59,932 bases of DNA from a virus: positions 1 through 59,932 of the IMG/VR virus record IMGVR_UViG_3300032322_001991. One strand, 5' to 3'. A program made the position numbers and the translations under genes. Numbering within the stretch: the first letter of the stretch is position 1; every line of letters starts with the position of its first letter. Positions 48,224-56,486 of the stretch are shown here, piece after piece. The notes beneath the pieces were generated by a model that saw only the letters and a list, made by a program, of their open reading frames with translations, made no database searches and had not been told where the DNA came from.

Positions 48224-48873
48224 CCGCCGCTGCCCTGGCTGTGGGAACAGTCATCGGGGCATGCAGTTGGGACAGACCGGGTGTCGACCCGTTCATGGGC
48301 GACGTCGTGTCCGCCGTTGACCGCTACACGGATATCCCCGCCGACGTCAGGGCTAGGCTCAAGGCGCGCATGTTCGCTCGCCAGTACGACGAGGTGGCAG
48401 TAATCACGCGGGACGAGATCAAGGGCGAGTTCTTCTACTCGGACCTACGCGACATGCACTTCGGTGACGGCCGCATCTGCCGGCGCGTCTCGCGCAACTG
48501 GCCCTCCGGGCTGGTCGAGCGGGGCCTCGTGTACTGCGAGGAGGGCCGCTGCCTGATCGTGCCCACGGTCTGCCGCAACGTCAGCCGCATCACCCGCGTG
48601 AGCCGCGCGCAGCGCTCCGAGGAGCTGCCTGAGATCCGCATCGAGATCCCCGGCGGGTCTGGCCGGGACGGGCAGGTGCTGCCCTTCGGTGATGATCCCA
48701 CGACGCGGACCTTCGCCCCGCTCGAAACCGATGAGAGGCACCAGCCGGTGCCGCCCCTGCCGCCCATGCGTGGCGGCTTCACAGAGCCGATCCCCGAGCC
48801 CAGCACCTGGGCGCTGTTCATGCTGGGGATCCTGATGCTGCTGATTGCAGCGAAGAAAGGATGGGAGAGATGA
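48217..48873 (+). CDS. exported protein with PEP-CTERM-like C-terminal anchor
   Basis: Encodes 218 residues from a GTG. The N-terminus is hydrophobic (AAALAVGTVIGAC), with a Cys placed as in a lipobox, so it may be a lipoprotein. The middle is a mixed soluble domain with several Cys. The C-terminus reads IPEPSTWALFMLGILMLL then AAKKGWER. That is Pro-Glu-Pro, a membrane helix and a basic end, the tripartite PEP-CTERM sorting signal that host exosortases cut. Its presence in a phage gene is unusual and suggests cargo placed on the lysogen surface, and a host with exosortase. Confidence 0.6.
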   Translation: MLTAAALAVGTVIGACSWDRPGVDPFMGDVVSAVDRYTDIPADVRARLKARMFARQYDEVAVITRDEIKGEFFYSDLRDMHFGDGRICRRVSRNWPSGLVERGLVYCEEGRCLIVPTVCRNVSRITRVSRAQRSEELPEIRIEIPGGSGRDGQVLPFGDDPTTRTFAPLETDERHQPVPPLPPMRGGFTEPIPEPSTWALFMLGILMLLIAAKKGWER

Positions 48874-49436
48874 AAAACGTAACTGAAAACGCCAAGGTCT
48901 ACGGCGACGCTCGGGTCTCCGGCAACGCTTCGGTCTACGGCGACGCTCGGGTCTCCGGCAACGCCAGGGTCTACGGCGACGCTCTGGTCTGCGGCAACGC
49001 TTCGGTCTACGGCGACGCTCTGGTCTTAGGCAACGCTCAGGTCTGCGGCAACGCTGAGGTCTGCGGCAACGCTCAGGTCTTCGGCAACGCTGAGGTCTCC
49101 GGCAACGCCAGGGTCTACGGCAACGCTCGGATCTTGGGCAACGCTCAGGTCTACGGCGACGCTCAGGTCTCCGGCAACGCTCGGGTCTCCGGCAACGCAG
49201 TGATCGAGAAGACCAGCGACTACCTCGTCATCGGCCCAGCCAAGTCGAGCGGGCGCTTCACCACGGCGCACCGCGACAGCAAAATCGGCGTGCGGGTCAA
49301 CTGCGGGTGCTTCACCGGCACGGTGCGGGAGTTCAGCGCGGCCATCGAGGAGACGCACAAAGACAACCGCGAGGCGCTAGAGCAGTACCGACTGTTCTGC
49401 CAACTGATCGCATTCAACTTTGGAGTGACGGAATGA
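48870..49436 (+). CDS. hexapeptide-repeat left-handed beta-helix protein
   Basis: Encodes 188 residues. Residues about 8-110 contain 17 consecutive six-residue units of the form V-x-G-(D/N)-A-x, encoded by 18-base repeats. Such units form a left-handed beta-helix. A C-terminal domain (about 112-188) with YLVIGPAKSSGRFTTAHRDS and VNCGCFTGTVREFSAAI follows and is seen with such repeats in other phages. It may bind surfaces or nucleic acids. AAGGA eight bases upstream supports the ATG at 48870. Repeat number may vary between strains. Confidence 0.7.
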   Translation: MKNVTENAKVYGDARVSGNASVYGDARVSGNARVYGDALVCGNASVYGDALVLGNAQVCGNAEVCGNAQVFGNAEVSGNARVYGNARILGNAQVYGDAQVSGNARVSGNAVIEKTSDYLVIGPAKSSGRFTTAHRDSKIGVRVNCGCFTGTVREFSAAIEETHKDNREALEQYRLFCQLIAFNFGVTE

Positions 49437-49924
49437 ACGGGCAACCCGAAGCGCTGCGGCTTGCCACTTGGCTAGACCACGTAGACCTTGCCCCGATGGG
49501 CTGCGAAGACGCCGAGAAAGCTGCAGCCGAACTGCGCCGGTTGCACGCGGTGGAAGAAGAGTGGGCGAGGTTGTCGCAGGACGAAGGCAAAGCCGAGCGT
49601 GAGATAGAGCACCTGCACGAAGAGAACCGCAAGCTCAAGACCGTGATGGTCGCCGCAGCAGAAGAAATCTCTGCCCACTGGGACGCTCACTGCGACAGCG
49701 AGGGGTACGGCCCCGCAAACCTGATGCGACGGCTTGAGGATGGCATCGCCAGCGAGTACGGATACACGGCAGGTGCCTTTGCACGCCTTCGTGCGGTGAA
49801 TCAGGAACTTCTGCACGCACTGCACTGCATCAGCCTAGCTGCGCAGGACTCTGGCAGCACACGAGAAGGCATGGGGTTGTACGCCCGCGCCGTCATCGCC
49901 AAAGCGGAAGGAGAACCGAAATGA
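49433..49924 (+). CDS. coiled-coil accessory protein
   Basis: Encodes 163 residues; its start overlaps the previous stop. It has a central coiled coil (about 40-85, with EREIEHLHEENRKLKTVMVAAAEE), a middle segment HWDAHCDSEGYGPANLMRRLEDG, and a C-terminal helical part. This style of protein is common in accessory regions of beta-proteobacterial phages. Function is unknown. Confidence 0.55.
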   Translation: MNGQPEALRLATWLDHVDLAPMGCEDAEKAAAELRRLHAVEEEWARLSQDEGKAEREIEHLHEENRKLKTVMVAAAEEISAHWDAHCDSEGYGPANLMRRLEDGIASEYGYTAGAFARLRAVNQELLHALHCISLAAQDSGSTREGMGLYARAVIAKAEGEPK

Positions 49925-50466
49925 CTATCTACACCACCCTCAACAAAATCCGCCAGCACGGACCCTGCGCCAACGGCTGGGCCAAATTGCTGCGCTACCT
50001 CGGCAAGACGCAAGCCGACGACGAGCCGCTGGCTCTTGTCACGATCCTAGCCAGCAACGGCTTGGACGACGCGCTGTGGTGCTTGCGTGCCTGCGACGGT
50101 ATCGACAGCGAGGCGCGGCTCTACGCCGTGTGGTGCGCCCGACGGGTGCAGCACCTGATGACGGACCCGCGCTCGCTGACTGTGATGGATGCTGCCGAGC
50201 GGCACGCTAACGGCGAGGCGACAGACAAAGAGCTGACCACAGCGGAGGACGCAGCGAGGGCCGCAGCGAGGCACGCAGCGTGGGACGCAGCGAGGGGCGC
50301 AGCGAGGGCCGCAGCGAGGCACGCAGCGTGGGCCGCAGCGAGGGACGCAGCGAGGGACGCAGCGAGGGGCGCAGCGAGGGCCGCAGCGAGGGCCGCAGCG
50401 AGGGCCGCAGCGAGGGCCGCAGCGTGGGACGCACAAGCCGACGAATTCCGCAGGAGGTTTGGATGA
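49921..50466 (+). CDS. helical protein with Ala/Arg tandem repeat
   Basis: Encodes 181 residues. The first 100 form a helical domain ([53 protein letters not shown]) common in phage accessory regions. Residues about 111-170 are 15 copies of a four-residue A-A-(R/W)-x unit from a 12-base DNA repeat, likely one long helix. The DNA repeat number can vary by slippage without breaking the frame. Confidence 0.65.
   Translation: MTIYTTLNKIRQHGPCANGWAKLLRYLGKTQADDEPLALVTILASNGLDDALWCLRACDGIDSEARLYAVWCARRVQHLMTDPRSLTVMDAAERHANGEATDKELTTAEDAARAAARHAAWDAARGAARAAARHAAWAAARDAARDAARGAARAAARAAARAAARAAAWDAQADEFRRRFG
50251..50430 (+). repeat. 15-copy 12-base tandem repeat (minisatellite)
   Basis: Fifteen consecutive 12-mers beginning GCAGCG, in variants such as GCAGCGAGGGCC, GCAGCGAGGCAC and GCAGCGTGGGAC. 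The unit length is a multiple of three, so copy changes keep the reading frame. It encodes the Ala/Arg helix of the gene at 49921-50466. The variants themselves repeat in blocks (copies 1-3 resemble 5-7), which indicates duplication of larger segments. Confidence 0.9.
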
Positions 50467-50723
50467 CCACCGAAGACATCATCCGCCTCGCGCGGGAGGC
50501 GCATCGCCGCGTTGTGACCGATGACTACCCGGGGCACGCGGGTCAGCTTGACGCGTGGACGCTGGCGCTGCTTGAGCGCTTCGCCGCGCTCGTCGCCGCT
50601 GCGGAGCGCGAAGCGTGTGCGAAGGTGTGTGAGCAACGTGACGAAGATGGCGAAGGCCCTGACTGCTGGGGCTGGCACGCAAAGGACTACGCGAAAGCGA
50701 TCCGAGCAAGGAGCAAGGAATGA
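50463..50723 (+). CDS. small helical accessory protein
   Basis: Encodes 86 residues with AGGAGG five bases before the ATG. Helical, with [24 protein letters not shown], a motif recurrent in phage accessory genes, then a Cys/Trp/His segment ([11 protein letters not shown]). Function is unknown. The frame is open upstream through the 12-base repeat, but the ribosome site marks this start. Confidence 0.6.
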   Translation: MTTEDIIRLAREAHRRVVTDDYPGHAGQLDAWTLALLERFAALVAAAEREACAKVCEQRDEDGEGPDCWGWHAKDYAKAIRARSKE

Positions 50724-50950
50724 ACACCGACCACACCTGCAGTTACTACTGCGACCGCCCCGAGTGCATCCGTGCGCAGCGGGATGAGCTGGGGGAGAAG
50801 GTGCTTGGCAAGCCGATGCAACAGTGGCCCAGCCCCAATCGGCAGTATAGATGCCGTGTGTGCAACAACGGTACTCAGGTAGGAGCGACGGGCTACGTCT
50901 GCCCACGGACGGACTGCCCGACGAAGATTACTTGTGGAGGTGTCGTATGA
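50720..50950 (+). CDS. small Cys-rich, possible zinc-binding protein
   Basis: Encodes 76 residues with nine Cys. Pairs include CSYYC near the start, CRVC at about residues 45-48, and CPRTDC later, a layout like a double zinc ribbon. No other motif. It overlaps the next gene by four bases. Confidence 0.6.
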   Translation: MNTDHTCSYYCDRPECIRAQRDELGEKVLGKPMQQWPSPNRQYRCRVCNNGTQVGATGYVCPRTDCPTKITCGGVV

Positions 50951-51210
50951 ACGACCTGAGAACCGTCCCCGCCGTGCAGAAGACACACGACTACACGCGG
51001 CGCACATGGGGCCACGACTGCACCACGATGGCGGTGACTGACGGCGGGCGACAACTGCGCCTGAGCGGCTGGGGCTCCGGCATTGAGGCTGGCGACTACC
51101 TGATTCTGCCGAACGGCGACAGCACGACGCGCTACCAAGTGGAGAAGATCGATTACCGCATGGACCCGCCGGACATGTGGTTTGCAGAGGCCACGTTCGC
51201 ACCGCGATGA
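50947..51210 (+). CDS. DUF3850-like small protein of the MNDL group
   Basis: Encodes 87 residues. It starts MNDLRTVP like the next genes, but the body is beta-rich: RQLRLSGWGSGIEAGDYLILPNGDSTTRYQVEKIDYRMDPPDMWFAEATF. That is the shape of a small ASCH/PUA-like RNA-binding domain (DUF3850-like by pattern). The shared 5' end hints that leader and first codons were copied between genes of this cluster. Confidence 0.55.
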   Translation: MNDLRTVPAVQKTHDYTRRTWGHDCTTMAVTDGGRQLRLSGWGSGIEAGDYLILPNGDSTTRYQVEKIDYRMDPPDMWFAEATFAPR

Positions 51211-51222
51211 AGGAGAAGAACC

Positions 51223-51540
51223 ATGACTGACCTGAGAACCGTCCCCGTGGAGCTGCTGCGGCAGGCGCTGGAGGCGTTGGAGAACACCACGCCGACCGGC
51301 TGGAACATGGAGCGAGACAAGCAGTTCTTTGCCGCCATGAACGCACTGCGCGCCGCGCTGGAGCAGCCGGAGCAGGGGCCGCACGGCTGCCACTGCGATC
51401 TTGAAGAGGGCATGGAGCCCGACGGCTGCGTGCTCGATGAAGGCAGGCCCGAGCACTGCATCTACGCCGGCAGCCTGCTGCGTGAAGGCAAGGACAAGAC
51501 CGCCTGTGAGTATTGGAAACCGATTGAGGTGAAGAGATGA
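51223..51540 (+). CDS. paralog 1 of the AAQQALEALE gene array
   Basis: Encodes 105 residues, AAGGAG seven bases upstream. It begins MTDLRTVPVELLRQALEALE, then ALRAALEQPEQ, matching three following genes. The C-terminal part has several Cys (CHCDLEEGMEPDGC, HCIYAG, ACEYW) that may bind metal. The array seems to reuse one N-terminal helical module with different tails. Function is unknown. Confidence 0.6.
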   Translation: MTDLRTVPVELLRQALEALENTTPTGWNMERDKQFFAAMNALRAALEQPEQGPHGCHCDLEEGMEPDGCVLDEGRPEHCIYAGSLLREGKDKTACEYWKPIEVKR

Positions 51541-52064
51541 ACAACCTACGAGAAGCCGCCCAGCAGGCGCTGGAGGCGTTGGAAGATTTGGGGATGAAGC
51601 ACTGCGAGATCACGGGCGAGGTGCTTCACAAGGAAGCGTACGCCGCCCTGCGCGCCGCGCTGGCGCAGCAGGAGCCTGACCTGCGCAACGCCAACCCCAT
51701 CGGCCTCACTCCACCTCAGAAGGCTCTGCAACAGGCGCAATTTCGCGTTGACGCGCTGGCGCAGCAGGAGCAGGCCGAGCCGGTGTTGGTCGTAGAAAAA
51801 GAGCCAGACTACATGAGCCGTGGGCATTTCTACGAGGGAAGCAAGCCGTTTATCGACCCGACATTAGTCTGGAAGCTACCAATCGGTACAAAGCTCTACA
51901 CCGCCCCACCCCGCCGCGAGTGGCGAGGGCTGTCGGTGGATGAGATCGACCGCATCGCCAAACAAGAATGGGGCGAAGACCACGAGATTTTTTGGTTCGA
52001 TGACGACGGTATCGCGCTGTTCGCCCGCGCCCTTGAAACTGCATTGAAGGAGAAGAACACATGA
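51537..52064 (+). CDS. paralog 2 of the AAQQALEALE gene array
   Basis: Encodes 175 residues. Starts MNNLREAAQQALEALE, has ALRAALAQQEP, a Gln-rich linker, and then KLYTAPPRREWRGLSVDEIDRIA with a C-terminal FARALETALKEKN helix. The PPRREW segment and the end recur in paralog 3. No catalytic motif. Start overlaps the preceding stop. Confidence 0.6.
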   Translation: MNNLREAAQQALEALEDLGMKHCEITGEVLHKEAYAALRAALAQQEPDLRNANPIGLTPPQKALQQAQFRVDALAQQEQAEPVLVVEKEPDYMSRGHFYEGSKPFIDPTLVWKLPIGTKLYTAPPRREWRGLSVDEIDRIAKQEWGEDHEIFWFDDDGIALFARALETALKEKNT

Positions 52065-52570
52065 CTGACTTGAGAACCGCAGCGCAGCAGGCGCTGGAGG
52101 CGTTGGAGAATGGAAAGCGTGTCCGCGCTGGTGAAGGAGGAACCAAGTATCAACCGCCGCTGGAAGACTCGGCCATCGCCGCCCTGCGCGCCGCGTTGGA
52201 GCAGCCGGAGCCGATGTGCGTCGGATGCGAGGGAAAGCCGACGCTCCAAAATAGCCCGTGCGCCGTTTGCGGCAAGATTGCGCAGCAGGAGCAGGAGCCG
52301 GTGGCTCGTATGCACGAAGATGGTAGCGGGCGGGTCATCAATCAGCGCAGCTACGCAGAGGCGCGGCGAGATGGCGGAGCATCGTGGTCGAGCGTCAAGA
52401 ACTACACGATTCCCCTCTACACCCATCCACCCCGCCGCGAGTGGCAGTCGTTGACGGAGGAGGAGCGCGACACTGCCATACGGTGGGCGGTAAACCAAGA
52501 AGACACGCACTTTTCACGCACCGTTGCCCGCGCCATCGAGCAAGCCTTGAGGAGCAAGAACCATGAATGA
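52061..52570 (+). CDS. paralog 3 of the AAQQALEALE gene array
   Basis: Encodes 169 residues. It shares the first 16 residues, the ALRAALEQPE helix, PLYTHPPRREWQSLTEEE and the ARAIEQALRSKN end with its neighbours, and adds a Cys segment (CVGCEGKPTLQNSPCAVCG) like a zinc ribbon. The leader AAGGAGAAGAAC is also copied. Function is unknown. Confidence 0.6.
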   Translation: MTDLRTAAQQALEALENGKRVRAGEGGTKYQPPLEDSAIAALRAALEQPEPMCVGCEGKPTLQNSPCAVCGKIAQQEQEPVARMHEDGSGRVINQRSYAEARRDGGASWSSVKNYTIPLYTHPPRREWQSLTEEERDTAIRWAVNQEDTHFSRTVARAIEQALRSKNHE

Positions 52571-53003
52571 CCTGAAGAAAGCCGCCCAGCAGGCGCTGGA
52601 GGCGTTGATGTGGCACGACGAAACCGTGCGGACAAGGGGTGATAACGAGGCCATCACCGCCCTGCGCGCCGCGTTGGAGCAGCCCAGCCCCGTCTTTCAA
52701 GACCATTCGATCCCGCTCGGGCGACGCACGCAGGAGCAGCCGATTCAGCCAACAGCGTGGCTGACCGACAGGCAAACCATGTACTTCGACAAGGAAGACG
52801 CGCGGCGCGATTGCGACGGGTTCATTCAACCCCTCTACACCCACCCCGCCGAACCCGACCCCCCGCCCGAGCCGATCTCCGACGCGAAGATCCGCGCGGA
52901 ATTCCGCGACATCGAGCGGCACACGTTGCTCGGCGAGATGACGCTTGAGGACTGGTTCGAGGCCGGCGTGCGCTACGCGGAGCGACAGCATGCCCAACAG
53001 TGA
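52563..53003 (+). CDS. paralog 4 of the AAQQALEALE gene array
   Basis: Encodes 146 residues beginning MNDLKKAAQQALEALM, then ITALRAALEQPSP, a polar linker, PLYTHPAEPDPPPEP and a helical end DWFEAGVRYAERQH. Overlaps the gene before by eight bases and the one after by 14. It looks like a diverged copy with a new C-terminal tail. Function is unknown. Confidence 0.6.
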   Translation: MNDLKKAAQQALEALMWHDETVRTRGDNEAITALRAALEQPSPVFQDHSIPLGRRTQEQPIQPTAWLTDRQTMYFDKEDARRDCDGFIQPLYTHPAEPDPPPEPISDAKIRAEFRDIERHTLLGEMTLEDWFEAGVRYAERQHAQQ

Positions 53004-53328
53004 CTACACCCTCCCGTCGTCCGACTGGGTCCCGTCCAGGTTCGAGTTCGAGCAGCAGCGACAGCGGGCCTGGCGCGAGCTGAGGACCGGCGGCGCGCAG
53101 CGGTGCGCGTCGGGGCGCGTCCTCCCGTGGCCAATCCGCAACGGCCAGCGTCAGCGTCCGGTAGCGTCCGACGACGTGCGGCAGCGTCCGAGGAGGGCCG
53201 CCTCGCTGGTCCAGGTGCTGCGCCAGCGGGTCAATTGGGACGGCCTGGCCGTGACAGCGATCGTCCTGTCGGCGATCATCTGGCTATGGGTCGTCGGCTC
53301 GCTCCTGTATCGATTCGCCAGCTTGTGA
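52990..53328 (+). CDS. basic protein with C-terminal membrane helix
   Basis: Encodes 112 residues from the ATG at 52990. The N-terminal 80 residues are very basic (many Arg), and a hydrophobic helix spans about residues 88-107, so it may be tail-anchored with a DNA- or membrane-facing basic domain. No ribosome site is strong. The start lies inside the previous gene. Function is unknown. Confidence 0.5.
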   Translation: MPNSDYTLPSSDWVPSRFEFEQQRQRAWRELRTGGAQRCASGRVLPWPIRNGQRQRPVASDDVRQRPRRAASLVQVLRQRVNWDGLAVTAIVLSAIIWLWVVGSLLYRFASL

Positions 53329-53425
53329 CAGTTGGGCTGTCGCCCCCATAATCTTCACCCCCGCCGCAAGAGCCGCAGGACATGTGGCCGCTGCGGCGGT
53401 TGCGTTTCAACACCGAAAGGTGAGC

Positions 53426-55915
53426 ATGACCACCGAGTACACCACTCCACCGAAACCGGACACGATCAACCTTCGGATCGACAGCATCCCGAAGGTCCTG
53501 CAGAAAAAGAACAGATGGATCCTCTGGAGGTACGAGCTGAGGACCACGTCCAAGGGCGCGCAGAAGTGGGCCAAGGTGCCCAAGAACATCCGCGGCGGGC
53601 CGGCGTCCAGCACCGACCCGGCCACGTGGTCGTCGTTCGACGACGCTGTCGACGCATACATCGACTCGGGCGACCGTTTCGAAGGTGTCGGTTTTGTCCT
53701 CGACGCCAGCGACGGTGTCGTCGGTGTCGACCTTGACGACCACCGAGACCCGGCCACGGGAGATCTCGACCATCTGGCCTCGTCGGCGGTCGAGAGCATG
53801 CACGGATACTGGGAGGTGTCCCCCAGCGGGACCGGTGTCAAGGGCCTCGTCTTTGCTCCGTCGTCAGTGGACAGCCAGGCTGACCACAAGTCGGGGATCG
53901 AGATCTACACCAGCGGCCGGTACTTCGCGATCACGGGCCACGCGCTGAGGTCCGACATCGGCCCCGACCAGGGCCAGCAGCTGAAGGAATTCCTGGCCAA
54001 GCACGTGGGCCAGGTCAAGGAGGCGTCGACACGATCGTCGAGGGTCGGGCCGTCAGCGGCCGACATGGACCCCGACGCGCTCGACTTTTTCGAGCAGGCC
54101 GAGCACCCGGTCGTCCGCGGGTGGGACCTGCAGCGTGTCGTGGACGAGGTCCTGCCACACCTCGACGGGTCCGCATACCAGGACTGGATCCGCGTCGGGC
54201 AGGTCCTCCACCATCAGTGCAACGGGTCCCAGGAGGCTCTCCAAGAGTGGGACATGTGGAGCCGTGAGTTCGCCGGTTTCCAGGAGGGAGCATGCTCGGA
54301 CAAGTGGGACACTTTCGGCCTCAGCGGCCGCGTGACCACGCTCGCAGGGCTCCTGTCGGAGACACGTGACCAGCGGGAGGCGGTCGAGGGGGCGAGGCGG
54401 GAGAAGAAGCGACAAGAGCGTAGCGAGCATGTCAAGACCCTCGTCGAGCGGGTCCTCGGATGCGGGGACGTGGAGTCGCTCAAGGATGTCGTGGCCACCG
54501 TTCGGGAAGACACGACGATCGACGACACTGACCGCAACGGGTCGCTGACCGTCGCCGTCCAGCAGCGGTTCAAGGATCTCGGGTCGCCGCAGAAGCGGGA
54601 CGACGTGCGCAAGATGCTGAAGCCTGTCGGCGGTGCCGTTGGGCTGTCGGCGGGGCCTGACTGGCTCGATCGTTGGGTCTACGTGACCGACACCGACAGG
54701 TTCTTCAACCTGGACAGCAAGAGCACCGTCTCGGGCCGCGGTTTCGACGCGATCAACTCCCACCAGATGCCCGTCTCGCAGGACGGCCTGCACCGCGAGA
54801 GCGCGTCCGACTTCGCCATCAACGTGTGGCGCATCCGCGAAGTCAAGCAGGTCCTCTACGCACCCGGCCAGGGTGAGGTCTTCGAGATGCTCGGCGTGAC
54901 GTGGGCCAACGAGTACCGCGAGGCAACCGTCCCGAAGGCAGGGCCGGGGGGCGAGGCCGCGGTGAAGATGGTCCTCGCTCACCTAGAGAGGCTCTTCCCG
55001 GACCAGCGCGAGCGAGAGGTGCTGCTGTCGTGGATGGCTTGGAACGTCCGCAACCCCGGCCGGAAGGTCAGGTGGGCGCCCTACGTGTACGGCCCCCAGG
55101 GGACCGGCAAGACGTTCATCGCCGAGCTCATGGGGATGGTCATGGGCGACGCCAACACACGCGTCCTGGCGGGCACGACGATCCACTCGCCGTTCAACGG
55201 GTGGGCCACCGGGAGCGCACTGGTCACTCTGGAGGAGGCTTACCAGTCGGGGCACCTGTTCGAGACCGAGGAGAAGCTCAAGGGCCCGATCGCGAACAAC
55301 CAGATCGACGTCCACCGGAAAGGCAAGGACAGTTACCGTGCCCCGAACTTCACCAACTACCTGATCCTGTCCAACCACCCCGACGGGATCCCGATCGGTT
55401 CAGGCGACAGGCGGTTCTTCATTCTCCACTGCTCGATGACCGAGGATGAGGCCACGGCACTGTCCGAGGAAGGCTACTTCGACAGCCTCTTCGAGACCTG
55501 CAGGGCCAGCGTGCCGGGCCTCCGCCGATGGCTGGAGAGGGAGGTCCAGATGCACCCCGACTTCGACCCCGACGGTCGGGCACCCATCACCGAGGCCAGG
55601 CAGCAGGTCATCGAGATGAGCAAGGGCGACGACGAAGTCGCGCTCGAATCGGCGCTCGAAGGGGTCCAGGCGGTCACCGGGGCGAAGGTCAACTCGATCC
55701 TGTCCGATGCCGGGCTGCCCCAGGCGAAGCGTCAGAGGCTGCAGAAACTGCTGCAGAAGCTCGGCTTCGAGCAGCGTCAGAGTCGCATTCGGGTCGTCGC
55801 CGGGGGGCCCCAGCACCGGATCTACACCCGTCCCGGGCTGAGAACAGCGCACGACGATCGCGTGCGGGAGGAGCTGCTGGCCCAGGGGGGAGCCGAGCAG
55901 GATGGCTTCGCCTGA
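53426..55915 (+). CDS. bifunctional primase-polymerase / SF3-type helicase
   Basis: Encodes 829 residues from the ATG at 53426 with AAGG upstream. The N-terminal PrimPol module has VGVDLDDH (near residue 100), SPSGTGVKGL and a GIEIYTSGRYFAITGH segment. These are its metal-binding and nucleotide-binding motifs. The C-terminal ATPase has Walker A GPQGTGKT (556-563), Walker B ALVTLEEA and NNQIDVHRKGKDSY, followed by FTNYLILSNHPDGIPI, as in primase-helicase or virulence-associated E-like proteins. It would unwind and prime the phage origin. The repeat-rich region directly downstream is a good origin candidate. Confidence 0.85.
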   Translation: MTTEYTTPPKPDTINLRIDSIPKVLQKKNRWILWRYELRTTSKGAQKWAKVPKNIRGGPASSTDPATWSSFDDAVDAYIDSGDRFEGVGFVLDASDGVVGVDLDDHRDPATGDLDHLASSAVESMHGYWEVSPSGTGVKGLVFAPSSVDSQADHKSGIEIYTSGRYFAITGHALRSDIGPDQGQQLKEFLAKHVGQVKEASTRSSRVGPSAADMDPDALDFFEQAEHPVVRGWDLQRVVDEVLPHLDGSAYQDWIRVGQVLHHQCNGSQEALQEWDMWSREFAGFQEGACSDKWDTFGLSGRVTTLAGLLSETRDQREAVEGARREKKRQERSEHVKTLVERVLGCGDVESLKDVVATVREDTTIDDTDRNGSLTVAVQQRFKDLGSPQKRDDVRKMLKPVGGAVGLSAGPDWLDRWVYVTDTDRFFNLDSKSTVSGRGFDAINSHQMPVSQDGLHRESASDFAINVWRIREVKQVLYAPGQGEVFEMLGVTWANEYREATVPKAGPGGEAAVKMVLAHLERLFPDQREREVLLSWMAWNVRNPGRKVRWAPYVYGPQGTGKTFIAELMGMVMGDANTRVLAGTTIHSPFNGWATGSALVTLEEAYQSGHLFETEEKLKGPIANNQIDVHRKGKDSYRAPNFTNYLILSNHPDGIPIGSGDRRFFILHCSMTEDEATALSEEGYFDSLFETCRASVPGLRRWLEREVQMHPDFDPDGRAPITEARQQVIEMSKGDDEVALESALEGVQAVTGAKVNSILSDAGLPQAKRQRLQKLLQKLGFEQRQSRIRVVAGGPQHRIYTRPGLRTAHDDRVREELLAQGGAEQDGFA

Positions 55916-55930
55916 GACAGCACCACGCCC

Positions 55931-56146
55931 AAGACAAGCCGTTTTTGTCTTGTCTCGTGCATTGTCTCAGTTCTAAGTTGTTGATTTTATTTGTATTTAC
56001 ACTTTATTGAGACAATGAGACAAGACAATGTAAAAAGTCCGCATGTGCGTTGTGAATGTGTTTTTTGATGGGGGGTACATAAAAAACGCATCGCGCATAG
56101 TGTGAAGCAGAGTAGGAAATGCTGTCTCAGTCGTCTCATCGTCTCA
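55931..56146. repeat. A/T-rich repeat region, candidate replication origin
   Basis: The motif TGTCTC or its reverse recurs at 55952, 55964, 56008 (reverse), 56016 (reverse), 56124, 56133 and 56141. CATTGTCTCA (55960-55969) and TGAGACAATG (56008-56017) form a perfect ten-base inverted repeat around a 38-base A/T-rich centre. AAGACAA (55931-55937) and TTGTCTT (55945-55951) form a small hairpin that may end the upstream transcript. No gene fits here. It lies immediately after the primase-helicase, where phage origins are often found. Confidence 0.55.
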
Positions 56147-56165
56147 GTTACAAAAAGGTCCGCAC

Positions 56166-56486
56166 TTGAGGGAGTCCAAAGTCGAGTCGAGGCTGGTCCG
56201 GGATGTCTCCCGATCGGGCGGTATCGCGGCAAAGCACGTCAGCCCCGGCCGTGCGGGAGACCCTGACAGGCTTGTGGTCATTCCGAGGAGGAGCCCTTGC
56301 CCCGTCTGCGGGTCGGCGTCGGTCGTCGGGCTGGTCGAGGTGAAGGCCCCCGGGCAGAGACCGAGGCCACTTCAGTCCCACCGGATTCGAGAATGGGAAT
56401 CGGTTGGGATGCGGGTGGCTGTGGTCTCAGACTTTGAGCAGGTCGGACAGATTGTCAGACAATGGTCCGAGGAGGCTGCCCGATGA
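56166..56486 (+). CDS. VRR-NUC domain nuclease
   Basis: Encodes 106 residues from a TTG start with AAGG upstream. The pattern ESRLVRDVSRSGGIAAKHVSPGRAGDPDRLVVIP, then VGLVEVKAPGQRPRPLQSHRI and VAVVSDFEQV, is the VRR-NUC fold, with the D-x-x (PDR) and E-x-K catalytic residues. The stand-alone phage type acts on branched or damaged DNA. It overlaps the helicase gene, and the two may work on the same intermediates. Confidence 0.85.
   Translation: MRESKVESRLVRDVSRSGGIAAKHVSPGRAGDPDRLVVIPRRSPCPVCGSASVVGLVEVKAPGQRPRPLQSHRIREWESVGMRVAVVSDFEQVGQIVRQWSEEAAR

Noticed and set aside
48900-49200. Possible CRISPR array
   Set aside because: The 18-base repeats are contiguous, in frame and code for a hexapeptide beta-helix; there are no unique spacers.
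50280-50723. Alternative frame rich in SEGR repeats that continues into the gene at 50463
   Set aside because: The 12-base repeat is open in several frames. The strong AGGAGG site at 50452-50457 marks the start at 50463.
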